From Streptomyces sp. NBC_00162 (GTDB lineage Bacteria > Actinomycetota > Actinomycetes > Streptomycetales > Streptomycetaceae), in assembly GCF_024611995.1 (NCBI RefSeq), contig NZ_CP102509.1, forward strand, positions 5,332,001-5,396,000: a stretch of DNA of 64,000 bases, read 5' to 3'. The position numbers and the translations under genes were made by a program. The first letter of the stretch is position 1, and each line of letters starts with the position of its first letter. The notes under the pieces were generated by a model. The model searched no databases and was not told where the DNA came from. It saw only the letters and a list, made by a program, of their open reading frames with translations. Below, piece after piece: positions 11,958-21,188 of the stretch.

Positions 11958-12035
11958 TGCCGGGGCTCCGCCCCAGACCCTCCCCCAGACTCCGTCCGGG
12001 GGGACCCCCATCTCAAACGCCGGCGGGGCTGGGGG
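11958..12035. repeat. Dispersed Streptomyces intergenic repeat (GGGGCTCCGCCCC ... TCAAACGCCGGCGGGGCTG)
   Basis: This gap between convergent genes carries GGGGCTCCGCCCC near 11962 and TCAAACGCCGGCGGGGCTG near 12012. Together these form a sequence I recognise as a frequent interspersed element in Streptomyces intergenic regions. It can fold on itself. A second, shorter relative (GGGGGCTCCGCC ... GGGCGGAGTCCGGGG) lies at 34556-34595 between two other convergent genes. The family identification is from memory. Confidence 0.55.
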
Positions 12036-12069
12036 GTGCGGCGGGGCTGAAGGATCGGCGGCCCGTGCC

Positions 12070-12534
12070 TCAACGGCCGGCGGGGCCGGAGCCGCCGGGG
12101 CTCTGGATCTCGACCGCCGCGCAGCGCCAGCGCAGGTCCGGGCCCTGTTCCAGGCGGAAGGCCATCGCCGTCACCCGGTCGCCCGTGGCGATGCGGGCGA
12201 AGGCCTCGATGACGCCCGGGCCCGGGGTGAAGCGGCCGCACTGGCGGACGACCGGGCTCAGCCGGTCGCGGAGGTGCTCCGCCGGGGCCAGGGTGACCAG
12301 CTGCTGGTAGGCGGGGCCGACGGTGTGGCCGAGCAGGGAGTGGACGGGCCGCCGGCCGCTGACGACCGCCAGCAGGCGTTCGGCGAACCAGTGGTGGGGG
12401 CCGAGCCGCACGGCCCGCGGCGGGGCCGGCGGGCGCCGGGTGTCACGCCGGCCAGCAGGTCGGGTCCGGGACTGGCCGCCGGTCCGGCGTCGGGCCGCCT
12501 CGCCGCCGATCGTGCCGCGCATCGTGGTGTCCAT
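12070..12534 (-). CDS. Rv3235-family protein
   Basis: A 154-residue protein with a basic, Arg/Pro-rich N-terminal third and a conserved core (PHHWFAERLLAVVSGRRPVHSL, RLSPVVRQCGRF, ATGDRVTAMAFRLE, WRCAAVEI). It resembles the actinobacterial Rv3235 family, which is typically found next to secA; the function is unknown. The WRCAAVEI ending suggests a SnoaL/NTF2-like sheet, but this is weak. I chose the ATG at 12534 because a G-rich site precedes it; the open frame extends further upstream with unconvincing sequence. It converges on secA. Confidence 0.7.
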   Translation of the reverse strand: MDTTMRGTIGGEAARRRTGGQSRTRPAGRRDTRRPPAPPRAVRLGPHHWFAERLLAVVSGRRPVHSLLGHTVGPAYQQLVTLAPAEHLRDRLSPVVRQCGRFTPGPGVIEAFARIATGDRVTAMAFRLEQGPDLRWRCAAVEIQSPGGSGPAGR

Positions 12535-12852
12535 CGCGATCTGCCCCCGAACAGTCCGGGCCCGGAGCGGTACCGGGCGGTAACTTGATGGGGATCTTCT
12601 ACGGTCGGCCGAACACGCTCCGCAACCGCCGGTCACTCCGTTCCGGCCCCGGCCCCGGTTCACCTATCCGAGTGTCCGGCGGGGCTGCCCAGCGCCTCGG
12701 CGGCGGCCCAGAGGGACTGGGGTGGACGGGTGCAGGCTCAGCTCCCGCACCTCGAAGGGGGACGAGGCCGTCACCCGGAGGGGCGAGGGCTGCGTCGGAA
12801 AGCAGCGCGGTCGTATCCTGGGTGCGTTTCCGACTACCGAAAGCAGCCGGCC
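12535..12852. other. Divergent intergenic region with a possible small frameshifted frame
   Basis: These 318 bases separate the minus-strand Rv3235-like gene from the plus-strand DUF6912 gene and should hold both promoters. On the minus strand from a GTG at 12774, the codons read like coding sequence (VTASSPFEVRELSLHPSTP). Removing one C from a CCCC run would join them to a second coding-like stretch (QSLWAAAEALGSPAGHSDR) ending at 12660. Without that change the frame ends at 12664. It may be a decayed small gene or chance. Confidence 0.3.
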
Positions 12853-13353
12853 ATGCGCGTGTACGTCCCCCTGACCCTCCCCGGGCTCGCCGAGGCGCAC
12901 CAGGCGGGTGAGCTGGGCCCCGGCCCGCTGCGTGCGTACGCCGTCACCCCCGGGCTGCGCGAGTGGTACGTGTCGGACGACATCGAGGAGCTGGAGTACG
13001 CGGCCCTGAGCCGCGCCGCGGCCGCCTCGCTCCGGCTGATCGCCGCCGACCGGGCCGCGCCGCCCAGGCGCGTCGTCGTGGCCCTGGACGTCGCCGACAA
13101 GGCCGCCACCGCCACCCCCGGCGTGGACGAGGCCACCCTCGGCCAGGTCGCCCTCGCCGACGCCGTACGGCTCGCCGTGGCCGCCGCCGTGCACGTCGAC
13201 GCCGACGACGCCGAGGCGGACGTGTCCGCCGCCGCGCGGGCCGTCGAGGCCGCCGACGGCGGGGACGGCGACGCGCAGTTCACCGTGGACGGCGCCGAGG
13301 ACCACGAGCTGCTGTGGTTCGGGGTGCAGGAGATTCCGGGGCTGCTGAAGTGA
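12853..13353 (+). CDS. DUF6912 family protein
   Basis: A 166-residue actinobacterial conserved protein beginning MRVYVPLTLPGLAEAHQAGE, the usual start of the DUF6912 family. The middle is Ala/Asp-rich with RRVVVALDVADKAA and LADAVRLAVAAAVHVDADDAE. The C-terminus, DHELLWFGVQEIPGLL, is the conserved signature. No catalytic motif or membrane segment is visible, and no function is known. It overlaps the following HAD hydrolase by GTGA, so the two are translationally coupled and probably work together. The start is the ATG directly before the family N-terminus; longer frames upstream lack family similarity. Confidence 0.75.
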   Translation: MRVYVPLTLPGLAEAHQAGELGPGPLRAYAVTPGLREWYVSDDIEELEYAALSRAAAASLRLIAADRAAPPRRVVVALDVADKAATATPGVDEATLGQVALADAVRLAVAAAVHVDADDAEADVSAAARAVEAADGGDGDAQFTVDGAEDHELLWFGVQEIPGLLK

Positions 13354-14018
13354 CCGGCCGGAGCACCCACATCGTCTGGGACTGGAACGGGACGCTGCTG
13401 CACGACATCGACGCCGTCATAGCCGCGACCAACGCCTCCTTCGCGGAGCTCGGTTTCGCGCCGATCTCCCTCGAGACCTACCGCGACCTGTACGTCGTAC
13501 CGGTGCCCAAGTTCTACGAGCGCCTCATGGGGCGGCTGCCCACCGAGGACGAGTGGCTGGTCATGGACGACACCTTCCACCGGCACTACTGGGCCGCCGC
13601 CGAGGACGCCGGGCTCGCCGAGGGCGCCCGCGAGCTGCTCCAGGACTGGCAGCGCGCCGGGCTCACGCAGTCCCTGCTGTCCCTCGCGCCCCACGACAAG
13701 CTGGTACCGCTGGTCCGCTTCCACGGCATCGACGGGCACTTCCTGCGCGTCGACGGTCGGACGGGGCCCTCCCACACCAGCAAGGCGGGTCACCTCGTAC
13801 GGCACATGGCCGCCCTGGACGGGACGGGCGTGACGGCCGACCGTACGGTCCTCATCGGAGACGCCGTGGACGACGCGCTCGCCGCGGCCCACGTCGGTGC
13901 CCGGGCCGTCCTCTACACGGGCGGTTCGCACAGCCGCAGCAGTCTGGAATCGGCCGGTGTGCCCGTCGTCGACACCCTGGCGGAGGCCGTCCTTACAGCT
14001 CGTGAACTGGCCGAATAG
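13350..14018 (+). CDS. HAD-family hydrolase
   Basis: A 222-residue HAD-superfamily phosphatase-like enzyme. Motif I reads VWDWNGTLL, with the nucleophile aspartate followed at +2 by Asn instead of the usual Asp. Motif II is SLLSLAPHDKL, the lysine motif is near TSKAGHLVRHM, and motif IV is LIGDAVDDALAA. The small cap between motifs I and II resembles phosphoglycolate phosphatase relatives. The substrate is unknown. Its GTG start overlaps the stop of the DUF6912 gene (GTGA). The Asp-to-Asn change occurs in some HAD subfamilies and does not by itself mean loss of activity. Confidence 0.85.
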   Translation: MTGRSTHIVWDWNGTLLHDIDAVIAATNASFAELGFAPISLETYRDLYVVPVPKFYERLMGRLPTEDEWLVMDDTFHRHYWAAAEDAGLAEGARELLQDWQRAGLTQSLLSLAPHDKLVPLVRFHGIDGHFLRVDGRTGPSHTSKAGHLVRHMAALDGTGVTADRTVLIGDAVDDALAAAHVGARAVLYTGGSHSRSSLESAGVPVVDTLAEAVLTARELAE

Positions 14019-14102
14019 CGACTGCTCCGCCGCCTCGCCCCCGTTGCCGTCCCGTCGCTGTCCAGAACGTCAAAGTTAAACCTCAAGTTTTGTACACATC
14101 CA

Positions 14103-14132
14103 TGACGTGTGTGGGGTGGGTGGAGATAGCCT
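14103..14132 (+). promoter_or_regulatory. Candidate housekeeping promoter for gdhB
   Basis: TGACGT at 14103-14108 and TAGCCT at 14127-14132 are 18 bases apart and resemble -35 and -10 boxes of HrdB-type promoters. The 359-base gap (14019-14377) is unusually AT-rich just upstream (14066-14102). If this promoter is used, the gdhB mRNA has a leader of about 240 bases; I saw no clear hairpin switch or leader peptide in it. Confidence 0.45.
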
Positions 14133-14377
14133 GGTACCCGTGATCAGCGCGATAGTCATCGGGGGCACCGAAGCCTCCGGCCTGCGCCCGAGGCACCACC
14201 GTGCCCGGGCCCTCGCTGGTCCCCGCTGCCGGGACGTGGCGCCTATGGCTCATTCCCTCCCGGTCGGCTCTCTCGACGGCGTAGCGCCGATCCCGAACGG
14301 ACATCCCGCCTCGCGGAGCTATGCCATTCCTTCCTTCACCTACGTCACGCAATGGCGCGCGACAGGAGCCAGAGGAC

Positions 14378-17300
14378 ATGCAGACCAAGCTGGACGAAGC
14401 AAAGGCCGAGCTGCTCGCGCGGGCGGCCCGGGTAGCTGAGAACAGCCCGGCCGGGGGGCTACTTCCGACTGGGTCCGAGCAGGGGGAGCGTCCAGATCAG
14501 GACACGGTGCTCGCCTACCTCCAGCGCTACTACCTGCACACCGCCCCCGAGGACCTGTTGGACCGGGACCCGGTCGACGTGTTCGGGGCAGCGCTCTCGC
14601 ACTACCGGCTCGCGGAGAAGCGGCCGCAGGGCACCGCGAACGTGCGCGTGAACACGCCGACCGTCGAGGAGAACGGCTGGACCTCCAGCCACTCCGTCGT
14701 CGAGGTCGTCACCGACGACATGCCCTTCCTCGTGGACTCCGTCACCAACGAGCTGTCCCGCCAGGGCCGCGGCATCCACGTCGTGATCCACCCGCAGGTC
14801 GTCGTCCGCCGTGACGTCACCGGCAAGCTGATCGAGATCCTCGGCCCCGACTGCGACGCGCACGGCCCCAAGACCGCGCGCCCCCACGACTCCCTCGTCG
14901 AGTCCTGGATCCACGTCGAGATCGACCGCGAGACCGACCGGGCCGACCTCAAGCAGATCACCGGCGACCTGCTGCGCGTCCTGTCCGACGTACGCGAGTC
15001 CGTCGAGGACTGGGAGAAGATGCGCGACGCGGCGCTGCGCATCGCCGACGGCCTGCCCGACGAGCCCACCGCCCCGGACCTGCGCGAGTACGAGCTCGAA
15101 GAGGCCCGCGAGCTGCTGCGCTGGCTCGCCGACGACCACTTCACCTTCCTCGGCTACCGCGAGTACAACCTCGTCGACGGTGACGCCCTCTCGGCCATCC
15201 CCGGCACCGGCCTCGGCATCCTGCGCTCCGACCCGCACCACAGCGGCAAGGACGACGGCCACCCCGTCTCGCCGTCCTTCAACCGGCTGCCCGCCGACGC
15301 CCGCGCCAAGGCCCGCGAGCACCGTCTGCTGGTGCTGACCAAGGCCAACAGCCGCTCCACCGTGCACCGTCCCTCGTACCTCGACTACGTGGGCGTCAAG
15401 AAGTTCGACGCCGAGGGCAACGTCGTCGGCGAGCGCCGCTTCCTCGGCCTGTTCTCCTCCGCCGCGTACACCGAGTCCGTGCGCCGCGTCCCGGTGATCC
15501 GCCGCAAGGTCTCCGAGGTCCTCGAAGCCGCCGGCTTCGCGCCGTCCAGCCACGACGGCCGCGACCTGACGCAGATCCTCGAGACCTACCCGCGCGACGA
15601 GCTGTTCCAGACCCCGGTCGACAAGCTCCGCGAGATCGTCACCTCCGTCCTGTACCTCCAGGAGCGCCGCCGGCTGCGGCTGTACCTGCGCCAGGACGAG
15701 TACGGGCGCTACTACTCCGCGCTGGTCTACCTGCCGCGCGACCGCTTCACCACCGGCGTGCGGCTGCGCCTGATGGACATCCTCAAGGAGGAGCTCGACG
15801 GCATCAGCGTCGACTTCACCGCCTGGAACACCGAGTCGATCCTCTCCCGCATCCACTTCGTCGTCCGCGTCCCGCAGGGCAAGGACCTGCCGGTCCTCAC
15901 CGACACCGACGTCGAGCGCATCGAGGGCCGCCTCGTCGAGGCCGCCCGCTCCTGGGCCGACGGCTTCTCCGAGGCCCTGGTCGCCGAACTCGGCGAGGAG
16001 CGCGCCGCCGAGCTGCTGCGCAAGTACGGCACGTCCTTCCCCGAGGGCTACAAGGCCGACCACTCGCCGCGCGCGGCCGTCGCCGACCTCTGCCACCTGG
16101 AGCGGCTCTCCGCCAGCGACCGCCCGTTCGCGCTCTCGCTGTACGAGCCCGTCGGCGCGGGCCCCGGCGAGCGCCGGTTCAAGATCTACCGCACCGGTGA
16201 GCAGGTCTCGCTCTCCGCGGTCCTGCCCGTGCTCCAGCGCCTGGGCGTCGAGGTCACCGACGAGCGCCCGTACGAACTGCGCCGCTCCGACCGGGTCAGC
16301 GCCTGGATCTACGACTTCGGCCTGCGGATGCCGGCCGTCGGCGCGAACGGCGACGCGTACCTCGGGGACGACGCCCGCGAGCGCTTCCAGGAGGCCTTCA
16401 CGGCCGTCTGGACCGGCCAGGCGGAGAACGACAACTTCAACACCCTGGTGCTGAGCGCCGGGCTGGACTGGCGGCAGGCCGTCGTCCTGCGCGCGTACGC
16501 CAAGTACCTGCGCCAGGCGGGCTCCACCTTCAGCCAGGACTACATGGAGGACACCCTCCGCAACAACGTCCACACCACCCGGCTGCTGGTCTCCCTCTTC
16601 GAGGCGCGGCTGTCTCCCAGCCGCCAGGCCGCCGGCAGCGAGCTCGTGGACGCCATGCTGGAGGAGCTGGACGGGGCCCTGGACCAGGTCGCCTCGCTCG
16701 ACGAGGACCGGATCCTGCGGGCCTTCCTCACCCTCATCAAGGCCACCCTTCGCACCAACTTCTTCCAGGAGGCGAAGGGCTTCGAGTGGCACGACTACGT
16801 GTCGATGAAGTTCGACCCGCAGGCCATCCCCGACCTGCCGGCGCCCCGCCCGGCGTACGAGATCTGGGTGTACTCGCCGCGGGTCGAGGGCGTGCACCTG
16901 CGCTTCGGCAAGGTCGCGCGCGGCGGCCTGCGCTGGTCCGACCGGCGTGAGGACTTCCGTACGGAGATCCTCGGCCTGGTCAAGGCGCAGATGGTCAAGA
17001 ACACCGTGATCGTGCCGGTCGGCGCCAAGGGCGGCTTCGTCGCCAAGCAGCTCCCGGACCCCTCCGTGGACCGTGACGCCTGGCTCGCCGAGGGCATCGC
17101 CTGCTACCGCACCTTCATCTCGGCGCTGCTCGACATCACCGACAACCTGGTCGCGGGCGAGGTCGTGCCGCCGGAGGACGTGGTGCGCCACGACGAGGAC
17201 GACGCGTACCTCGTCGTCGCCGCCGACAAGGGCACCGCGACGTTCTCCGACATCGCCAACGAGGTCGCCCTCAAGTACAACTTCTGGCTCGGTGACGCCT

Positions 17301-19345
17301 TCGCCTCGGGCGGCTCGGCCGGTTACGACCACAAGGGCATGGGCATCACCGCCCGCGGCGCGTGGGAGTCCGTCAAGCGGCACTTCCGCGAGCTCGGCCA
17401 CGACAGCCAGACCGAGGACTTCACCGTCGTCGGCGTCGGCGACATGTCCGGCGACGTCTTCGGCAACGGCATGCTGCTCTCCGAGCACATCCGCCTGGTC
17501 GCGGCCTTCGACCACCGGCACATCTTCCTCGACCCGAACCCGGACGCGGCCACCTCGTACGCCGAGCGCCGGCGCCTGTTCGAGCTGCCGCGCTCCTCGT
17601 GGGCCGACTACGACACCTCGCTGATCTCGGCGGGCGGTGGCATCCACCCGCGTTCCGCGAAGGCCGTCCCGGTCACCGCGCAGGTCCGCGAGGCCCTGGG
17701 CATCGAGGCGGGCGTCACCAAGATGACCCCGGCCGAGCTGATGCAGGCGATCCTCAGGGCCCCCGTGGACCTGGTGTGGAACGGCGGCATCGGTACCTAC
17801 GTCAAGGCCACGTCCGAGACGCACGCGGACGTCGGCGACAAGGCCAACGACGCCATCCGCGTCAACGGATCCGACGTACGGGCCAAGGTCATCGGCGAGG
17901 GCGGCAACCTGGGTCTGACCCAGCTCGGCCGCATCGAGTTCGCCCGGACCGGCGCGGACGGCCAGGGCGGCAAGATCAACACCGACGCCATCGACAACAG
18001 CGCCGGCGTGGACACCTCCGACCACGAGGTGAACATCAAGATCCTGCTCAACGCGGTCGTCGTGGACGGCGACATGACCGTCAAGCAGCGCAACAAGCTG
18101 CTCGCCGAGATGACCGACGAGGTCGGCTCGCTGGTGCTGCGCAACAACTACGCGCAGAACACCGCGCTCGCCAACGGCGCGGCGCAGGCCCCCAGCCTGC
18201 TCCACGCGCAGCAGCGCTTCATGCGCCGCCTGGAGCGCGAAGGGCTGCTCAACCGGGAGCTGGAGTTCCTGCCCACCGACCGGCAGATCCGTGAACTGCT
18301 GAGCAACGGCAGGGGCCTGACCCAGCCGGAGCTGGCCGTCCTGTTCGCCTACACCAAGATCACGGTGGCGGCCGAGCTCATCCACACCGAGCTGCCGGAC
18401 GACCCGTACCTGCGCCGCCTGCTCTTCGCGTACTTCCCGGCCGCCCTGCGGGAGAAGTTCCCCGAGCAGGTCGACGGGCACGCGCTGCGCCGGGAGATCA
18501 CCACCACGCTGCTGGTCAACGACACCGTCAACACGGGTGGTTCGACCTTCCTGCACCGCCTGCGCGAGGAGACCGGAGCCTCCACGGAGGAGATCGTCCG
18601 GGCGCAGCTCGCGGCCCGCGAGATCTTCGGCCTGGCCGAGGTGTGGGACGACGTCGAGGCCCTCGACAACAAGGTCGCGGCCAGTGTCCAGACCCGGATC
18701 CGGCTGCACTCGCGGCGCCTGGTCGAGCGCGGTACGCGCTGGCTGCTGAACAACCGGCCGCAGCCGCTCCAGATCACCGAGACCATCGACTTCTTCGCGG
18801 AGCGGGTCGCGCACGTCTGGGCGGAGCTGCCGAAGCTGGTGCGCGGCGCCGACCTCGAGTGGTACCAGTCGATCATGGACGAGCTGATCGGCGAGGGCGT
18901 GCCGGAGGAACTGGCGGCCAAGGTGGCCGGCTTCTCCTCCGCCTTCCCGACGCTCGACGTCGTCGCGATCGCGGACCGCACCGGGGTGGCCCCGCTGGAC
19001 GTCGCCGAGGTCTACTACGACCTCGCCGACCGCCTGGACATCACCCAGCTGATGGACCGGATCATCGAGCTGCCGCGGTCCGACCGCTGGCAGTCGATGG
19101 CCCGCGCCTCCATCCGCGAGGACCTGTTCGCGGCGCACGGGGCCCTGACCGCCGACGTGCTGTCGGTGGGCAACGGCAGCTCGACTCCCGAGGAGCGCTT
19201 CAAGGCCTGGGAGGAGAAGAACGCGGCGATCATCGGCCGGGCCCGGACGACCCTGGACGAGATCCGCGGCTCGGACGACTTCGACCTGGCGAACCTGTCG
19301 GTGGCGATGCGGACGATGCGTTCGCTGCTGCGCGCGCACACCTGA
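14378..19345 (+). CDS. gdhB: NAD-specific glutamate dehydrogenase, large (180 kDa) class
   Basis: At 1655 residues this belongs to the large NAD-dependent glutamate dehydrogenases first described in Streptomyces clavuligerus, which deaminate glutamate to 2-oxoglutarate for catabolism. The N-terminal half carries ACT-like regulatory segments. The catalytic part lies in the C-terminal half, with RFGKVARGGLRWSDRREDFR, the substrate lysine region MVKNTVIVPVGAKGGFV, and VGVGDMSGDVFGNGML in the nucleotide-binding region. I chose the ATG at 14378 because AGAGGA precedes it and it gives the usual MQTKLDEAKAELLARAA start. It stands alone, with a strong terminator behind it. Confidence 0.95.
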   Translation: MQTKLDEAKAELLARAARVAENSPAGGLLPTGSEQGERPDQDTVLAYLQRYYLHTAPEDLLDRDPVDVFGAALSHYRLAEKRPQGTANVRVNTPTVEENGWTSSHSVVEVVTDDMPFLVDSVTNELSRQGRGIHVVIHPQVVVRRDVTGKLIEILGPDCDAHGPKTARPHDSLVESWIHVEIDRETDRADLKQITGDLLRVLSDVRESVEDWEKMRDAALRIADGLPDEPTAPDLREYELEEARELLRWLADDHFTFLGYREYNLVDGDALSAIPGTGLGILRSDPHHSGKDDGHPVSPSFNRLPADARAKAREHRLLVLTKANSRSTVHRPSYLDYVGVKKFDAEGNVVGERRFLGLFSSAAYTESVRRVPVIRRKVSEVLEAAGFAPSSHDGRDLTQILETYPRDELFQTPVDKLREIVTSVLYLQERRRLRLYLRQDEYGRYYSALVYLPRDRFTTGVRLRLMDILKEELDGISVDFTAWNTESILSRIHFVVRVPQGKDLPVLTDTDVERIEGRLVEAARSWADGFSEALVAELGEERAAELLRKYGTSFPEGYKADHSPRAAVADLCHLERLSASDRPFALSLYEPVGAGPGERRFKIYRTGEQVSLSAVLPVLQRLGVEVTDERPYELRRSDRVSAWIYDFGLRMPAVGANGDAYLGDDARERFQEAFTAVWTGQAENDNFNTLVLSAGLDWRQAVVLRAYAKYLRQAGSTFSQDYMEDTLRNNVHTTRLLVSLFEARLSPSRQAAGSELVDAMLEELDGALDQVASLDEDRILRAFLTLIKATLRTNFFQEAKGFEWHDYVSMKFDPQAIPDLPAPRPAYEIWVYSPRVEGVHLRFGKVARGGLRWSDRREDFRTEILGLVKAQMVKNTVIVPVGAKGGFVAKQLPDPSVDRDAWLAEGIACYRTFISALLDITDNLVAGEVVPPEDVVRHDEDDAYLVVAADKGTATFSDIANEVALKYNFWLGDAFASGGSAGYDHKGMGITARGAWESVKRHFRELGHDSQTEDFTVVGVGDMSGDVFGNGMLLSEHIRLVAAFDHRHIFLDPNPDAATSYAERRRLFELPRSSWADYDTSLISAGGGIHPRSAKAVPVTAQVREALGIEAGVTKMTPAELMQAILRAPVDLVWNGGIGTYVKATSETHADVGDKANDAIRVNGSDVRAKVIGEGGNLGLTQLGRIEFARTGADGQGGKINTDAIDNSAGVDTSDHEVNIKILLNAVVVDGDMTVKQRNKLLAEMTDEVGSLVLRNNYAQNTALANGAAQAPSLLHAQQRFMRRLEREGLLNRELEFLPTDRQIRELLSNGRGLTQPELAVLFAYTKITVAAELIHTELPDDPYLRRLLFAYFPAALREKFPEQVDGHALRREITTTLLVNDTVNTGGSTFLHRLREETGASTEEIVRAQLAAREIFGLAEVWDDVEALDNKVAASVQTRIRLHSRRLVERGTRWLLNNRPQPLQITETIDFFAERVAHVWAELPKLVRGADLEWYQSIMDELIGEGVPEELAAKVAGFSSAFPTLDVVAIADRTGVAPLDVAEVYYDLADRLDITQLMDRIIELPRSDRWQSMARASIREDLFAAHGALTADVLSVGNGSSTPEERFKAWEEKNAAIIGRARTTLDEIRGSDDFDLANLSVAMRTMRSLLRAHT

Positions 19346-19364
19346 TCGGGCCGGGGAATTCCGG

Positions 19365-19408
19365 AACGGGCCGGGCCCGGGACCTTGTGGTCCCGGGCCC
19401 GGCCCGTT
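19365..19408. terminator. Bidirectional terminator between gdhB and the ABC transporter
   Basis: A perfect 20-bp inverted repeat (19365-19384 and 19389-19408) with a TTGT loop sits in the 71-base gap between two convergent genes. It should end transcription from both sides. Confidence 0.9.
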
Positions 19409-19416
19409 TCCGTTCC

Positions 19417-20199
19417 TCAGCGGCCCGAGGAGAAGGCCTCGTACGCGTCGCAGACCTCCGACGCGGGGCCGTCCATGCGCAGGACGCCCGCTTCCAGCCA
19501 GATCGCGCGGTCGCAGGTCTCGCGGACCGTGTTGATGCCGTGGCTGACGAGGAACACGGTGCCGGCGCGTTCGCGGAGTTCCTCGATGCGGTCCTGGCTG
19601 CGCCGCTGGAAGGCGGCGTCGCCGGTGGCCAGGGCCTCGTCGATCATCAGGACGTCGTGGTCCTTGGCGGCGGCGATGGAGAACCGGAGCCGGGCGCCCA
19701 TGCCGGAGGAGTACGTGCGCATGGGCAGGGAGATGAAGTCGCCCTTCTCGTTGATGCCGGAGAAGTCGACGATGTCCTGGTAGCGCTCCTTGATCTGCTC
19801 GCGGCTCATGCCCATGGCGAGGCCGCCGAGTACGACGTTGCGCTCGCCGGTCAGGTCGTTCATCAGCGCGGCGTTCACGCCGAGCAGGGACGGCTGGCCG
19901 TGCGAGTAGACCGCGCCCCGGGCCACCGGCTGGAGGCCGGCGATGGCTTTGAGCAGCGTGGACTTGCCCGAGCCGTTGGAGCCGATGAGGCCGATGGCCT
20001 CGCCCTTGTACGCGGTGAAGCTGACGCCCCTGACGGCGTGGACCTCACGGATGCCGGGGGCGGGCTTGCGGGAGAAGATCCGGCTGAGGGCGGCGGTGGC
20101 GCCGCCCTTGCGGCCGCCTCCGTGGACCTTGTAGACGACGTGGACCTCGTCGGCGATCACGGTGGGGGTCTTCGTCGAAGTGGTCGAAGTGTCAGCCAC
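19417..20199 (-). CDS. Polysaccharide/teichoic-acid type ABC exporter ATPase (TagH-like)
   Basis: A 260-residue ATPase of the polymer-export group (TagH, RfbE, Wzt). It has Walker A (GSNGSGKSTLLKAIAG), signature YSSGMGARLRFS, Walker B VLMIDEAL and the H-loop VSHGINTV. The signature SSGM in place of SGGQ is typical of this exporter subgroup. It overlaps the permease gene by 8 bases. With that permease it should move a lipid-linked cell-wall polymer across the membrane; the CDP-glycerophosphotransferase-like gene nearby supports a teichoic-acid-type substrate. It lacks the extra C-terminal domain of B. subtilis TagH. Confidence 0.88.
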   Translation of the reverse strand: MADTSTTSTKTPTVIADEVHVVYKVHGGGRKGGATAALSRIFSRKPAPGIREVHAVRGVSFTAYKGEAIGLIGSNGSGKSTLLKAIAGLQPVARGAVYSHGQPSLLGVNAALMNDLTGERNVVLGGLAMGMSREQIKERYQDIVDFSGINEKGDFISLPMRTYSSGMGARLRFSIAAAKDHDVLMIDEALATGDAAFQRRSQDRIEELRERAGTVFLVSHGINTVRETCDRAIWLEAGVLRMDGPASEVCDAYEAFSSGR

Positions 20200-21091
20200 G
20201 GCCGTACTCCTCCTCGGCCTTCCAGAAGTAGACGAATCCGCCGGCCCCGGCGAGCAGGGCCCAGCCGATGGCGATCGGCCACACGTGCTGCGGGAGCGAG
20301 TGCGCCGTGAAGCTGTCGATCAGGGAGAAGCGCATCAGGTCGATGTAGACGGCCGCCGGGTTGAGCTTGAGCAGCATCGACACCCAGTGCGGCAGTTGGT
20401 CGGTCTTGAGCATCTGGTCGATGGACCACATGACGCCCGAGGAGTACATCCAGGTGCGCAGGACGAACGGCATCAGCTGGCTGACGTCGGGGCTCTTGCT
20501 GCCGATGCGGGCCATGACCATGGCGCAGCCGGCCGCGAAGACGGCTGTCAGCAGCAGCGTCGGGAGGGCCAGGAACCAGGAGAGGCTCGGCGTCTGGCCG
20601 AAGGCGAGCAGCAGGATGACCAGGGCGCCCATGGTGACGAGCAGCTGCTGGAAGAGCTGGATGACGGTGGAGAGCGGCAGGCTCGCGCGGGGGAAGTGCA
20701 GGGCGCGGACCAGGCCGAGGTTGCTGTGGACGGCACGGGTGCCGGCGTTGATGGAGCTGCCGATGAAGTCCCAGACGAAGACGCCGGTGATCAGGAACGG
20801 CACGTAGTCGGGCACGTCGTGGCTGGCCCGCATGACGAGGCCGAAGATGAAGTAGTAGACCGCCGCGTTGAGCAACGGGGTCACCAGGTGCCAGACCTGG
20901 CCGAGCTTCGCCGTGCTGTACGTGGCCTGCATGCGGGCGGTGGCGTACGCCGTCACGAAGTGGCGCCGGTCCCAGAGCTCCGCGATGTAGCGGGGGAGGG
21001 AGGGGCGGGCGCCGCTGAGGGTCAGGCCGTGGGCGGCCGCCAGTTCCGCCGGGGTCGGCGGGGCGGTCGGGGGTGCGGTCGCGGTGGTCAC
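20192..21091 (-). CDS. Polysaccharide/teichoic-acid type ABC exporter permease (TagG-like)
   Basis: A 299-residue ABC-2 type membrane permease with about six hydrophobic segments (for example AVYYFIFGLVMRAS, YVPFLITGVFVWDFIGSSIN, LLLTAVFAAGCAMVMARIG). It has the family's cytoplasmic N-terminal amphipathic region (LPRYIAELWDRRHFVTAYA). It precedes and overlaps its ATPase gene. Together they form a TagGH-type exporter. The upstream gap to the divergent TetR gene carries two near-identical palindrome-like sites, so the exporter is a likely target of that regulator. Confidence 0.88.
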   Translation of the reverse strand: MTTATAPPTAPPTPAELAAAHGLTLSGARPSLPRYIAELWDRRHFVTAYATARMQATYSTAKLGQVWHLVTPLLNAAVYYFIFGLVMRASHDVPDYVPFLITGVFVWDFIGSSINAGTRAVHSNLGLVRALHFPRASLPLSTVIQLFQQLLVTMGALVILLLAFGQTPSLSWFLALPTLLLTAVFAAGCAMVMARIGSKSPDVSQLMPFVLRTWMYSSGVMWSIDQMLKTDQLPHWVSMLLKLNPAAVYIDLMRFSLIDSFTAHSLPQHVWPIAIGWALLAGAGGFVYFWKAEEEYGRG

Positions 21092-21140
21092 AGAGGTCGC
21101 TTTCGACGGGGGTCAGGGCGTCGTAGCCGATGGGACGGGT

Positions 21141-21157
21141 CCGTATCGTCGCTACGG
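21141..21157. promoter_or_regulatory. Candidate operator copy 1 for the adjacent TetR regulator
   Basis: 17-base imperfect palindrome CCGTATCGTCGCTACGG (outer arms CCGTA/TACGG), 50 bases upstream of the exporter permease start. It matches copy 2 (21189-21205) at 15 of 17 positions. Confidence 0.5.
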
Positions 21158-21188
21158 CGAGGTTAGGACCTCACGCGTCGGAACGCAA

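Noticed and set aside
14459..19339. A 1626-codon open frame on the minus strand opposite gdhB.
   Set aside because: It is the antisense shadow of a high-GC gene; the plus frame shows the full glutamate dehydrogenase with conserved motifs.
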